64,000 bases of DNA from Halorubrum sp. CBA1229 (GTDB lineage Archaea > Halobacteriota > Halobacteria > Halobacteriales > Haloferacaceae): the NCBI RefSeq assembly GCF_003721435.2, contig NZ_CP054585.1, positions 2,790,001 to 2,854,000 on the forward strand, written 5' to 3'. The position numbers and the translations under genes were made by a program. The notes under the pieces were generated by a model. That model searched no databases. It saw only the letters and a program-made list of their open reading frames with translations, and was not told the origin of the DNA. Of this stretch, positions 45,357 through 54,144 are shown in pieces. Every line of letters starts with the position of its first letter. Position 1 is the stretch's first letter.

Positions 45357-47270
45357 TTATCCGTCGCTTCGCGCCGTCTCGTCGTCGTTTTCCGTGACGG
45401 TTCCGTCGTCGACCTCCTCTGAGTCGTCCCCCGCAGGGTCTGCGTCAGCGACGGCCTCCGCAGGACCTGTGTCGCCGTCGTTCCCCGCACGGTCCGCGCC
45501 GGCGTCGTCCTCGTCGTCTGCTTCCGTGTTCGCCTCGTCGCTGTCTTCCCCCTCGTCCGTGCCGTCGCCGCCCCCCTCGTGGTCCGCCCGTTCCTCCCCG
45601 TTCGCGACCGCCTCGGCGTCGTCGATCTCGACGTGGTCGCGGTCGGGACCGTCGGTGTCGTCGCTGTCCGGGGGATCGGTCGGGTCCGCGGGCTCGAAGC
45701 CGGCCCTTTCCAGTTCCGGCTCCGGTTCGCTGTTCAGGTCACGGCCGCGCTCCCGTAGCACCTCCCGCACGGCCTCCCGGTCGACGGTGCCCGAGACGGT
45801 CCGGGGGAGTTCGTCGACGAAGGTGATCGTCTTTGGGATCTTGAAGCCGGTGAGCCGGTCCCTGACGAACGCCTCGAGGGCCGCCTCGTCGACCGCCTCT
45901 CCGGTCCGGTCCCCGACCGCGAGCAGCGCCGCGACCCGCTCGCCCCACATCTCGTCGTCGAGGCCGACGACGACGACGTCCTCGACCGCGGAGAACCCCC
46001 GGAGCACGTCGCTCACCTCGCCGGGCTCGACGTTCTCGCCGCCGGTGATGATCCGGTCGTCGAGCCGGTTGAGCACGTAGAGGTAGCCGTCCTCGTCGAA
46101 CCGACCCACGTCTCCGGTGTGGAGTCCGTGCCGGTCGAAGTCAGAGCGGTCCAGTTCGGCTGACGCCCCGTCGTCGTCACCCGACGGGCGCTCCAGATAT
46201 CCCGGCGTCACCGTCGGCCCGTCGACGACGATCTCGCCCGTCTCGCCGTCGGCGACCGGCGCTCCGTCCTCGTCGACGATCGTGACCTCAGTGCCGAACA
46301 GTGGACGGCCGACGGTGCCGAGCCGGCCCCGCGTCTGCCGCGGCGTCGCGGTCGCGATCTGCGAGGCGGACTCGGTCATCCCGTACGTCGGATGCACCGG
46401 GATCGAGTAGTCGCGGCAGCGCTCTAACAGCTCGTCCGGCGCCGGCGCGCCCCCGAGCAGGACCACGCGGAGCGTGTCCGAGAGGGTGCCGCGCCTGTCG
46501 AGCATCTGCTTGAGCATCGTCGGCACGAGCGAGACGCCGGTGACGTCGTACGTGTCGATGTCGTCCGCGGTGCCGCCGGCGTCGAACCCCTCGCGGAGCA
46601 CGAGCGTCGTCCCGTACAGGGCGGACCGGTACACCGGGGCGAGCCCGCCCATGTGGTGGAGTGAGAGGGAGACGAGCCAGCGGTCGCCGGGATCGACTCC
46701 GAGGCGGAACGCGGAGGCGACGGCGGAGCTGTACACGTTGCCCGCGGTGAGCGGGACCGGCTTGGGAGTCCCGGTCGTTCCCGACGTGAAGAGGATACAG
46801 AGGTGATCGGAGCGGTCCCACTCGGGGGGGTCGACCGGCGACGGTTCCACCTCGTGGACGCCCGTGACGGTCGCGTCGGTCGGGTCGTCGACGGAGAACA
46901 GCGGCGTGCCCTCGATCCCGTCGACGGCCGCCAGCGCGTCGTCTTCGGTGGGCTCCGCGCAGACGACCGCCGAGAGGTCCGCTCGCTCGATCCGCGCGGA
47001 GAGCTCTCTAGGCGTGAGGTCCTGCCCGAGCGGGACGAACGTCGCCCCGATCCGCATCGCCGCGTGGACCAGTCCGACGGTCCCCACGTACGGCGGGGTG
47101 ATCACGCCGAGCCTGTCGCCCGACTCGATCCCGTGAGCGGCGAGCCGTCCGGCCGTCTCCGAGACGAGCCGGTCGAGGTCCGTGTACGTCCACGACTCGC
47201 CGTCTTCGGCCCGCACGAGCGCCGCGTCGTCGGGGGAGGCGGCGACCCGGTGTGAGAGCCAGTCGCGCAC
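45357..47270 (-). CDS. menE: O-succinylbenzoate-CoA ligase (MenE) with long acidic tail
   Basis: An AMP-forming ligase of menaquinone synthesis, 637 residues from the GTG at 47270 (MRDWLSHRVAASPDDAALVR). A GTG at 47282 would add four residues. Marks of the family are CILFTSGTTGTPKPVPLTAG near 160, VHPTYGMTESASQIATATPR near 295, GLHTGDVGRFDEDGYLYVLN near 385, and the catalytic Lys region LTGFKIPKTITFVDELPRTV near 475. Members usually end near residue 500. Here about 120 extra residues form a disordered Asp/Glu-rich tail (DSDEANTEADDEDDAGADRA). MenF is at 54145. Other AMP-forming acyl-CoA ligases are possible, so MenE is a probable rather than certain call. Confidence 0.8.
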   Translation of the reverse strand: MRDWLSHRVAASPDDAALVRAEDGESWTYTDLDRLVSETAGRLAAHGIESGDRLGVITPPYVGTVGLVHAAMRIGATFVPLGQDLTPRELSARIERADLSAVVCAEPTEDDALAAVDGIEGTPLFSVDDPTDATVTGVHEVEPSPVDPPEWDRSDHLCILFTSGTTGTPKPVPLTAGNVYSSAVASAFRLGVDPGDRWLVSLSLHHMGGLAPVYRSALYGTTLVLREGFDAGGTADDIDTYDVTGVSLVPTMLKQMLDRRGTLSDTLRVVLLGGAPAPDELLERCRDYSIPVHPTYGMTESASQIATATPRQTRGRLGTVGRPLFGTEVTIVDEDGAPVADGETGEIVVDGPTVTPGYLERPSGDDDGASAELDRSDFDRHGLHTGDVGRFDEDGYLYVLNRLDDRIITGGENVEPGEVSDVLRGFSAVEDVVVVGLDDEMWGERVAALLAVGDRTGEAVDEAALEAFVRDRLTGFKIPKTITFVDELPRTVSGTVDREAVREVLRERGRDLNSEPEPELERAGFEPADPTDPPDSDDTDGPDRDHVEIDDAEAVANGEERADHEGGGDGTDEGEDSDEANTEADDEDDAGADRAGNDGDTGPAEAVADADPAGDDSEEVDDGTVTENDDETARSDG

Positions 47271-47297
47271 GGGGATCACCACCGCCGGGACGGCGGC

Positions 47298-47732
47298 TCA
47301 CTCATCGGTCGGATGGCGGACGGTGAGGACCGGCACGTCCGAGGTCCGGACGACCCGCTCGGTGACGCTGCCGAGGAGGTACCGGTCGAGCCCCTTCCGA
47401 CCGTGCGTTCCCATCACGACCATGTCGATCGCGTGTTCGTCGACGTAGTCGCGGATCGTGCTGTACGCGGTCCCCGTCGCGACGACCGTCTCGCAGTCCA
47501 CGTCCGCGCGCTCGGCGGCCTCCGCGACCCGCCGGGTGGCCTCTTCCCCCTCGGACTCGAGAGCGTCGACGACGACCTGGGACCCCGCCTCGAGCGTCGA
47601 GTAGGCCGCGCCGTCGACGACGTACAGCGCGTGGAGCGTGGCGTCGTACTGCTCGGCGAGGTCGATCGCGTTTTCGATCGCGGCGTCAGACGCGGGACTA
47701 CCGTCCGTCGGTACGAGGATCTGCGAGTACAT
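47298..47732 (-). CDS. Universal stress protein (UspA family)
   Basis: A 144-residue single-domain protein: MYSQILVPTDGSPASDAAIE, LHALYVVDGAAYSTLEAGSQ, VVMGTHGRKGLDRYLLGSVT then ERVVRTSDVPVLTVR. The G.HG(R)xG..R...GS(V)(T) ATP-binding pattern is complete. It precedes menE by 27 bp on the same strand and may share its transcript. The role is general stress adaptation by family. Confidence 0.93.
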   Translation of the reverse strand: MYSQILVPTDGSPASDAAIENAIDLAEQYDATLHALYVVDGAAYSTLEAGSQVVVDALESEGEEATRRVAEAAERADVDCETVVATGTAYSTIRDYVDEHAIDMVVMGTHGRKGLDRYLLGSVTERVVRTSDVPVLTVRHPTDE

Positions 47733-47812
47733 CTCACGACCCGCTACGCTCGGTATCGATTAAAAACCCGATCACCACGGACGGTCCGCGAGCGGACCGC
47801 GCGACCGCGCCG

Positions 47813-48769
47813 CTAGCGGAACCCCATCGCTTCGATCTGCTCTTGGTACCGGTTGCGGATGGTGACCTCGGTGACCTGCGCGACGTCGGCGACCTCGCGC
47901 TGGGTCTTCTTCTCGTTACAGAGCAGGGAGGCCGCGTAGATCGCGGCGGCGGCGAAGCCGGTCGGAGACTTCCCGGAGAGGAGCCCCTGCTCGGCGGAGA
48001 CGTCGATGATCTCGGTCGCCTTCGACTGGACCTCCTCGCTCAGCTCCAGCGAGGAGGCGAAGCGCGGGACGAACTGTTTGGGGTCGACGGGCTTGAGCTC
48101 TAAGCCGAGCTCCTGGGAGATGTAGCGGTACGTCCGGCCGATCTCCTTTTGCGGGACCCGCGAGACGTCGGCGACCTCGTCGAGGGAGCGGGGGATCCCC
48201 TCCTGCCGGCAGGCGGCGTAGAGCGCGGCGGTGGAGACGCCCTCGATCGAGCGGCCGCGGATGAGGTCCTCGTTCAAGGCCCGTCGGTAGATGACCGAGG
48301 CGACCTCGCGTACCGACCGGGGGACGCCGAGCGCGCTCGCCATGCGGTCGATCTCCGAGAGCGCGAACTGGAGGTTGCGCTCGCCCGCGTCCTTCGTCCG
48401 AATCCGCTCTTGCCACTTCCGCAGCCGGTGCATCTGCGACCGCTTCTCGGAGGAGAGCGACCGCCCGTACGCGTCCTTGTCCTTCCAGTCGATCGTCGTC
48501 GTCAGCCCCTTGTCGTGCATCGTCTCCGTGATCGGAGCGCCGACGCGCGACTTCGACTGCCGCTCGGAGTGGTTGAACGCGCGCCACTCCGGCCCCCGGT
48601 CGATGTTCCGCTCGTCCAACACCAGCCCGCAGTCCTCGCACACGAGCTCTTGGTCCGCGTCGGTGACGATGTCCTCCGACTCGCACTCCGGACAGGAGAC
48701 CGTCTCCGTTTCGTCCGACTCTCGCTCGGTGTCCCGCTCCTGTTGCCGCTGGCGGCTCGGACGTTCCAT
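47813..48769 (-). CDS. tfb: Transcription initiation factor TFB (copy 2)
   Basis: A 318-residue TFIIB homologue. The zinc ribbon has Cys 26, 29, 44 and 47 (CPECES...CEDCG). Then come the B-finger [20 protein letters not shown] and cyclin repeat 1 with [20 protein letters not shown] and [20 protein letters not shown]. Cyclin repeat 2 ends with [20 protein letters not shown]. It is close in sequence to copy 1 along the cyclin repeats but differs in the N-terminal extension and part of the second repeat. The promoter has tttaaat on the minus strand at 48794-48800, 25-31 bp before the ATG, suggesting a leaderless mRNA. Confidence 0.95.
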   Translation of the reverse strand: MERPSRQRQQERDTERESDETETVSCPECESEDIVTDADQELVCEDCGLVLDERNIDRGPEWRAFNHSERQSKSRVGAPITETMHDKGLTTTIDWKDKDAYGRSLSSEKRSQMHRLRKWQERIRTKDAGERNLQFALSEIDRMASALGVPRSVREVASVIYRRALNEDLIRGRSIEGVSTAALYAACRQEGIPRSLDEVADVSRVPQKEIGRTYRYISQELGLELKPVDPKQFVPRFASSLELSEEVQSKATEIIDVSAEQGLLSGKSPTGFAAAAIYAASLLCNEKKTQREVADVAQVTEVTIRNRYQEQIEAMGFR

Positions 48770-48793
48770 TATAAGGTTTCTGGTTACTCCTGC

Positions 48794-48800
48794 ATTTAAA
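48794..48800 (-). promoter_or_regulatory. TATA box of tfb copy 2
   Basis: The minus strand reads tttaaat 25-31 bp before the ATG at 48769. Confidence 0.55.
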
Positions 48801-49058
48801 CCTTTGTCCCGGATCCGTCGTCGTCCTCGCCGCTCGGAGTGTTCCCGTAACTGGGCTGAAATAGGGTTTCGAGCGTTCGTTCGCCTGTTCACCCGAGTTC
48901 CCCGCCGTCGTTTGCGGGCTCGCTGCCGACGGAACCGCCGGGCGTCGAACACGAAACGTGACCGCTGTGGCGGGTCACATTCGCGCCTCGGTCTCACCGA
49001 TAAAATTACCACCAAACATTCACAAAGACTTTTGTATAACTATAACATATTAGCTGCC

Positions 49059-49460
49059 ATGAGCACGACGCAGTCCGACGCGATCGAGGGGACGCTCCGC
49101 GGCTGTCGACCGGCGGAGATCGATCCCATCGTCATCGACGCCGCCGACCTCGACAGCACCGCCCCCGAGCACCTCCGCGACCTCAAGGCCGAGCTCTCGG
49201 CCCGCGGGTACCAGCCGGCGACGCTGTCGGTCGAGGCCTGCTTCGACTGCGAGGACACGCTCGCGACACAGCGCGAGGCCGACCGGCTCCGCGAGTTCGT
49301 CCGCGCCGCCTCGTTCCTCGGCGCCGGTCGGATAGAGGTCCGTCTCGACGGGATCTCGGATCCGAACGCGGCGGAGCCGGCGCTGTCGGCGCTGGCCGAA
49401 CGCGCCCGCCGCGAGGGGGTCGAACTCGTCCGGGTCGACGGCGACGCGACCGCGGCCTGA
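49059..49460 (+). CDS. Haloarchaeal hypothetical protein paired with METTL5-like gene
   Basis: A 133-residue protein beginning MSTTQSDAIEGTLRGCRPAE, with LSVEACFDCEDTLATQREAD and FVRAASFLGAGRIEVRLDGI, suggesting an alpha/beta fold of one domain. I believe it belongs to a conserved haloarchaeal family but cannot name its role. A TATA-like stretch (ttttgtataacta) lies about 20-28 bp before the ATG. It ends 3 bp before the methyltransferase gene and is likely co-transcribed with it. Confidence 0.65.
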   Translation: MSTTQSDAIEGTLRGCRPAEIDPIVIDAADLDSTAPEHLRDLKAELSARGYQPATLSVEACFDCEDTLATQREADRLREFVRAASFLGAGRIEVRLDGISDPNAAEPALSALAERARREGVELVRVDGDATAA

Positions 49461-49463
49461 CGG

Positions 49464-50087
49464 ATGGCGTCGAAGCGCTCGCTCGCGACGAAGCTCGGCG
49501 TCGTCTCGGGGTTCGAGGAGCCGCGCCTCGCGCTCGAACAGTACCCGACGCCGCCGGACTTGGCCGCGCACGTCGTCCACCTCGCGGACCTCCACGGCGA
49601 CGTCGACGGCCGCACCGTCCTCGACCTCGGCACCGGGACCGGGATGCTCGCGCTCGCCGCCGCCCTCCGCGGCCCCGCCCGCGTGTTCGGCGTGGAGATC
49701 GACCGCGCCGCGTTGACCACCGCGACCGCGAACCAGCGTCGAGTGGCCGCGAGCGCCCCCGTCCACTGGATCCAGGCCGACGCGACGCGGCTCCCGCTGG
49801 CCGTGCCTGATCCGGTGACGGTCGTGATGAATCCCCCGTTCGGCGCGCAGGACGGGAACCGGAACGCCGACCGCGGGTTCCTGGCGACGGCGAGCCGCGT
49901 CGCGGCCGTCTCCTACTCGGTCCACAACGCGGGCAGCGAGGCGTTCGTGGAGGCGTTCGCGGCCGACAACGGCGGCGAGGTAACCCACGCCTTCGCGGCC
50001 GACTTCGCGATCGACGCGCAGTTCGACCACCACGCCGACGAGTCGCGCGACGTCGACGCCGAGGTGTACCGGATCGAGTGGGCTTAG
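49464..50087 (+). CDS. METTL5-like archaeal RNA/DNA methyltransferase
   Basis: A 207-residue SAM-dependent methyltransferase. Motif I is TVLDLGTGTGMLALAAALRG near 52-70, the acidic ligand is GVEIDRAALTTA, and the catalytic motif is VVMNPPFGAQDGNRNADRGF near 119-138; NPPF is typical of N6-adenine methylation. The short opening KLGVVSGFEEPRLALEQYPT matches archaeal METTL5-like enzymes, which modify ribosomal RNA in eukaryotes. The target here is inferred. Confidence 0.85.
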   Translation: MASKRSLATKLGVVSGFEEPRLALEQYPTPPDLAAHVVHLADLHGDVDGRTVLDLGTGTGMLALAAALRGPARVFGVEIDRAALTTATANQRRVAASAPVHWIQADATRLPLAVPDPVTVVMNPPFGAQDGNRNADRGFLATASRVAAVSYSVHNAGSEAFVEAFAADNGGEVTHAFAADFAIDAQFDHHADESRDVDAEVYRIEWA

Positions 50088-50097
50088 CAGTGAGGGC

Positions 50098-50420
50098 CAT
50101 TTATAAATAGAACGGCAGTGGCGCGTGCCTCTGAGTGGCCGGTAGGCCACGAGGAGCACCGCGCGAGGGAGTCGCTGGCGCCCACGGCGCCAGCGACGAG
50201 GCTGGGGAGGTGTGAGGTGCAGTTGCGGTGCTGTGCGGGGCGGGACTCAAAGGGGCAGCGGCGAGGACGACGCACGGCGCAGTAAGCACTACAGGGAGCG
50301 AGCGTAGCGAGCGACCGAAGCGCGCAGCAAGCCGCGCGAGTCCTCGCCGCTGGGGCTTTGAAGTGGTTAACCGCCGATCCAGTCTCATCCGCTTATAAAT
50401 GAGCGGCTGGGGCTTTGGAG
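50098..50420 (-). repeat. Structured non-coding element, copy A (possible ncRNA)
   Basis: The gap 50088-50527 holds no protein gene. Read on the minus strand it contains a TATA-like box and GGATCGGCGGTTAAC (50373-50400), then AAAGCCC. An 11-bp stem follows, CAGCGGCGAGG (50342-50352) with CCTCGCCGCTG (50256-50266). Next come CCCCTTTGAGTCCC, CCTCACACCTCCCCAGCCTC, a perfect 12-bp hairpin (50171-50197), and a closing TTATAAAT box at 50098. The same order recurs in copy B in the opposite orientation. Paired changes in the 11-bp stem support a real structure. Whether it is transcribed is unknown. Confidence 0.65.
50171..50197. other. Perfect 12-bp hairpin in element A
   Basis: GTCGCTGGCGCC and GGCGCCAGCGAC around a 3-base loop, at the place where copy B has a different hairpin (58288-58322). 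Confidence 0.85.
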
Positions 50421-50527
50421 GTCAATTTTACGTCACAGACAGTAACGATCTACAGCCGAGCGGCTATTCGTTTATAAACAGTGCCTGCGGAATCGTCAAC
50501 GACACATAAAACAGCAACCGATCTACT

Positions 50528-52432
50528 TTATTGCCGCCCCTCGTACCGCTCCCGGGTCGCGATCCGCACCCGCGTCTCCCCCCGCTCCGCGAACACGGCG
50601 TCCTCCTCGCGAACGAACGCGACCCCCCGGAGCGTCACCGTCTCGTTTTCGACCGGCAGCGCCGCCCGCTCGGTCTCGCCGCCGTGCGCGACGCGCAGCT
50701 CGAAACCGCCCTCGACCGCCGCGACCGTGACGTTGCGCCCGTCGATCCGCGGCTCCGCCCGCGCCGGCTCGCTCGTGAACAGCGTGGATCTGGTCTCGTT
50801 CCGGAGGGCGTCGATCCGGTACGTCGGGCCGCCGTTCGCGGCCACCCAGCCGACTCGTTGGACCCAGACCGTCTCGCGCCACCCGGCCCCGCCCACGTCG
50901 ACGGCGCGGTAGCCCCAGAAGGCGAGGTTCCCGCGCGAGACCGCGGTGGTCCAGATCTCCCGGTCCGCGTTCTTCACGAGCACCCCCGAGGTGTTGACGC
51001 TCGTCGACCGGCCGAACGCCTCGACGTCGACGACGCTCACCAGCTGGTTCTCGACGTTCTCCGCGTACGTCACCTGATACCCCTCGACCTCGATCGGGTC
51101 GCCCGGCAGGTCGCCGTCGTCGACGGCGACGAGGTTCGGGACCACGCCGGGGCCGGCGACGACCGCCAGCGCCGACGCGAGCAGCAGGAGGCCGACCGCG
51201 GCCGGGGTGAGAGACCGGACGGCCCCTCGAATCGTCTCGGGCTCGGGCACGGCCAGATCGGGGCGGAGCGGCTCGTCCCGCCCCGCGACCGCGAGGGCGA
51301 CGACCGCGGCGAGGGCCGCGAGCAACCCGAGCCCGATCGCCCGGTACAGCTCGTACCGCTCGTTCCCGAGGTACCAGTACACCGCCCAGAGCCGACGGGA
51401 CGCGCCAAACAGGAGGACCGCGCCGAACGCGACGAGCGCGGTCGTTCCCCGGCCGCCGTCCGAGACGATCGCCCGCGACACGGCGCCTGGACCGGTGTCG
51501 CGATCGGCGTAGGGGTCGGCTTCGGTCTCGCGTCTCCGCCGTCGGACGAGCCACACCGCGACGATGGCCCCGGCGATGAGCCCGAGCGCGTGGCCCTGGA
51601 TCGCGACGTTCGCCCACCCCGGCGGCCCGTAGGAACCGCTCGCTTCGCCGGTGACGACCGGGTTGCGGAGGGTCTCGTACGCGACGTTCACCAGCGTCGC
51701 GCCCGTGAGCGCGGCGATCGTGCCGATCGGATAGCAGACGAGCGCGAACCCCCACAGCGCGAAGACGACCCCCGAGAAGCCGATCACCGGGCCCAAGACG
51801 AACAGCGAGGCGAGGACGCCGAACAGCGCCATCGCTCCCGGCACGATCGCGAGGGCGCGGACGTACGGATTTTCGGCGAGCGAGCGAGCGCCCGATCCCG
51901 AGGCGACCGCCGAGAGCGACGCGGCCGTCGGGAGGCCCCGGTCGAACCCGACGGCGGAGAGCCCCTCGGACCGGATCCGCCCAATCGACGCGCGCGACGG
52001 CAGCGCGGAGCGGAGCGTCCCCGTCTCGCCGTCGACCTCTCGGCCGCCCGGGAAGTGGCCGAACGCGTACTCGGCGATCCCGCCGGCGACGAGCGTCGAG
52101 AGGAGGTTCCCCGTGATGTGACCCCGATTCGCGTGCGCGAAGCTCGACCAGAAGAGCCCCTCCGGGTAGAGGTACGACCACGAGCGAAACGGAATCACGA
52201 CGGGCCGGCCGGGGTTCTCCAGCCCGCTCTGGACGAACAGGTACACCCCGATGACGCCGGCGACGGCGACGAGCGTCCCCCACGGCACGCCGAGGAGGAG
52301 GCGCGAGCGGAGCGCCCGGGTCCAGGCGCCGCTCGGCCGGTCCGTTTTATAAACGACCGCCAGCGATGCGGCGACGAGCGCGCCGCCGACCGCGAGGTGC
52401 GCGGCGTCGGACGTCAGCGCCTCCGCGACCAT
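50528..52432 (-). CDS. Rhomboid-family intramembrane protease-like protein with extra C-terminal domain
   Basis: A 634-residue membrane protein. The rhomboid region spans about 40-300: SFAHANRGHITGNLLSTL (the N-terminal His/Asn helix), VIGFSGVVFALWGFAL with the catalytic Ser of GxSG near 217, and NVAIQGHALGLIAGAIVA with the catalytic His near 281. An insertion of about 75 residues sits between helix 2 and the GxSG helix. Further helices at about 325-430 and a soluble beta-rich domain of about 200 residues follow, likely outside the membrane. Substrates are unknown. This large haloarchaeal form is much longer than typical rhomboids. Confidence 0.85.
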   Translation of the reverse strand: MVAEALTSDAAHLAVGGALVAASLAVVYKTDRPSGAWTRALRSRLLLGVPWGTLVAVAGVIGVYLFVQSGLENPGRPVVIPFRSWSYLYPEGLFWSSFAHANRGHITGNLLSTLVAGGIAEYAFGHFPGGREVDGETGTLRSALPSRASIGRIRSEGLSAVGFDRGLPTAASLSAVASGSGARSLAENPYVRALAIVPGAMALFGVLASLFVLGPVIGFSGVVFALWGFALVCYPIGTIAALTGATLVNVAYETLRNPVVTGEASGSYGPPGWANVAIQGHALGLIAGAIVAVWLVRRRRRETEADPYADRDTGPGAVSRAIVSDGGRGTTALVAFGAVLLFGASRRLWAVYWYLGNERYELYRAIGLGLLAALAAVVALAVAGRDEPLRPDLAVPEPETIRGAVRSLTPAAVGLLLLASALAVVAGPGVVPNLVAVDDGDLPGDPIEVEGYQVTYAENVENQLVSVVDVEAFGRSTSVNTSGVLVKNADREIWTTAVSRGNLAFWGYRAVDVGGAGWRETVWVQRVGWVAANGGPTYRIDALRNETRSTLFTSEPARAEPRIDGRNVTVAAVEGGFELRVAHGGETERAALPVENETVTLRGVAFVREEDAVFAERGETRVRIATRERYEGRQ

Positions 52433-52486
52433 GTGGGGAAGAGAGCGGTCGACCGCATATCAATCCGCGGGTCGGGGGCGTCGATC

Positions 52487-52530
52487 GAGAACGGTCCGAG
52501 AACGGTCCGAGAACGGTCCGAGAACGGTGC
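52487..52530. repeat. Four 11-bp tandem repeats upstream of UPF0058/rhomboid
   Basis: gagaacggtcc occurs three times and gagaacggtgc once, head to tail, between the rhomboid start and the end of the UPF0058 gene. Confidence 0.85.
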
Positions 52531-52552
52531 GGGGGCGGTCGGGGGGCGCTCC

Positions 52553-52831
52553 TTAGATCTTGCTCTCGGCGTCGTCCGCGAGCTCCTCCATCCGCTTGCC
52601 GACCCGGCCGGCGGGGGAGAACTCGTCCTCGCTCATCGCGTTCGCGAGCGCGTTGCCGAGCACGAATACGGCGTGTTTGTGCTCGCTCTTCGACTTGTGG
52701 ACGTGCGAGGGGTCGACTTCCAGCTCGTCGTACGGGTCGAACAGCGAGGCGTCGACGGTCTCGTGCGCGCGGAAGTGCTCCATGATCGTCACCATCTGTT
52801 CGTGGAGTTCGAGGAGCTCGTCTTTGTGCAT
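52553..52831 (-). CDS. UPF0058 family protein (copy 2)
   Basis: A 92-residue protein, MHKDELLELHEQMVTIMEHF, with DPSHVHKSKSEHKHAVFVLG matching the family core VHKSK.EHK.AVF. It has about 15 extra C-terminal residues compared with the copy at 22823-23056. The role is unknown. It lies upstream of the rhomboid gene on the same strand, with the 11-bp repeats between them. Confidence 0.85.
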   Translation of the reverse strand: MHKDELLELHEQMVTIMEHFRAHETVDASLFDPYDELEVDPSHVHKSKSEHKHAVFVLGNALANAMSEDEFSPAGRVGKRMEELADDAESKI

Positions 52832-52948
52832 ACCCCGGGATACGGGCCGTAGACCCTTTAAGCGTTGTTGAGGGGCATACGCACGGCTCGCGGGCGTCGA
52901 CCGCCAACGAAAAAGACGTCGGGGCGCGGAGCGCGGACGACCGGCCGC

Positions 52949-53167
52949 TCAGAACACGTACTCGTCTTCGTGGCCCATCATGCCCTCGTCCTCGAATCCG
53001 CCGGAGTCCTCGTCGTCGTCTCGCGGACCGCTCGTCTTGAACGCCTTTATCCCCGTCGACAGGAGCTCCTCGACCGCCTCCTCGCGGTTGAGGAACTCCC
53101 CCTGCTCGACCATCTGAGCGATCTGCATCTCCAGATGCTCCGGCACGGTTATCTCTACTCGTGGCAT
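52949..53167 (-). CDS. Ribbon-helix-helix (CopG-like) DNA-binding protein
   Basis: A 72-residue protein. MPRVEITVPEHLEMQIAQMV is the strand and first helix, EQGEFLNREEAVEELLSTGI the second helix of the ribbon-helix-helix fold. An acidic tail (DDDEDSGGFEDEGMMGHEDE) follows. Such dimers act as small repressors or antitoxin-like factors; no partner toxin is visible. A TATA box (atttatata on the minus strand, 53195-53203) lies 28 bp before the ATG. Confidence 0.8.
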   Translation of the reverse strand: MPRVEITVPEHLEMQIAQMVEQGEFLNREEAVEELLSTGIKAFKTSGPRDDDEDSGGFEDEGMMGHEDEYVF

Positions 53168-53194
53168 TTCCTGCCCGGGAGTAATAGTAATGGG

Positions 53195-53203
53195 TATATA
53201 AAT
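53195..53203 (-). promoter_or_regulatory. TATA box of the ribbon-helix-helix gene
   Basis: The minus strand reads atttatata 28-36 bp before the ATG at 53167. Confidence 0.6.
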
Positions 53204-53438
53204 GTGGCGTCGGGGATACCGATATTGGAAAGCTCTCACCGGCATTTACAAAAAATCAGTTTTGACTCTTCGAACTATAACTCTGTCAGCTAAAATTTCT
53301 AGCCGATAGACGACAGGTCCTCCTCTCGGCTTCGCCCCCTCCTCTCGGCCACCGGATGGCGTCGCCGGCGCCGTGTGGTCTGTGCCGTCTGATCCGGAGA
53401 GCGATACGCATACGTGGACGCGAACCGTTCACCGTTAC

Positions 53439-54077
53439 ATGACCGGATCCGGCGACTCGGACGTCGCGGCCGAGACCGGCGGCGACGTCGAGGACCTCAC
53501 GGGGCTCTACCGCGAGTACGGCGACGACCGGCTCCCCCCCGGCCAGCGCGAGACCGACCGCTTCCCGGTGCTCTCGAAGAGCGGGACGCCCTCGGTAGAG
53601 CCCGAGACGTTCGCGTTCGAGGCCTGGGGCGCCGTCGACGACCCCCTGACGTACTCGCTGTCTGAGTTCCGCGACCTCCCGTCCGTCACGCAGCGACAGG
53701 ACTTCCACTGCGTCACGGGCTGGAGCAAGTTCGACTGCGAGTTCACCGGCGTCGAGTTCACCGAGCTCGTCGACCGCGCCGGGGTCGGCGACGACGTCGA
53801 ACACGTCCTCTTCCACGCGCTCGACGGGTACACCACGAACCTCTCGCTCGACGAGTGCACTCGCGACGGCGTCCTGTTCGCGTACGGCTACGACGGCGAC
53901 GACCTCCCGGCCGATCACGGCGGGCCGATCCGAGTCGTCACGCCGCACAAATATGCTTATAAAGGAGCCAAATGGGTCTCGGGGGTCGAGTTCCTCACGG
54001 AGAAGGAGCTCGGCTACTGGGAGAAGCGCGGCTACAGCGACACCGCCGACCCGTGGAACGAGGAGCGGTACAGCTGA
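53439..54077 (+). CDS. Molybdopterin-dependent oxidoreductase (sulfite oxidase/YedY-like)
   Basis: A 212-residue protein from the ATG at 53439. The core is the sulfite-oxidase fold. TQRQDFHCVTGWSKFDCEFT carries Cys 91, the expected molybdenum ligand, and VEFTELVDRAGVGDDVEHVL follows. HALDGYTTNLSLDECTRDGV and ADHGGPIRVVTPHKYAYKGA (cofactor contacts) complete it, with GAKWVSGVEFL near the end. No signal peptide is visible, so it is probably cytoplasmic. Substrate unknown. Confidence 0.88.
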   Translation: MTGSGDSDVAAETGGDVEDLTGLYREYGDDRLPPGQRETDRFPVLSKSGTPSVEPETFAFEAWGAVDDPLTYSLSEFRDLPSVTQRQDFHCVTGWSKFDCEFTGVEFTELVDRAGVGDDVEHVLFHALDGYTTNLSLDECTRDGVLFAYGYDGDDLPADHGGPIRVVTPHKYAYKGAKWVSGVEFLTEKELGYWEKRGYSDTADPWNEERYS

Positions 54078-54144
54078 CGGCCGCCGCCCGCGCCGACCCC
54101 CGGGATAGTCAGGATAAAGGGCCCGCGGCACCCACTCACGTGTA

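Noticed and set aside
50088-50527. Element A as a classical insertion sequence or MITE
   Set aside because: No transposase, and no clear matching terminal inverted repeats or target duplication can be seen. The conserved internal cores with paired changes fit a structured element better.
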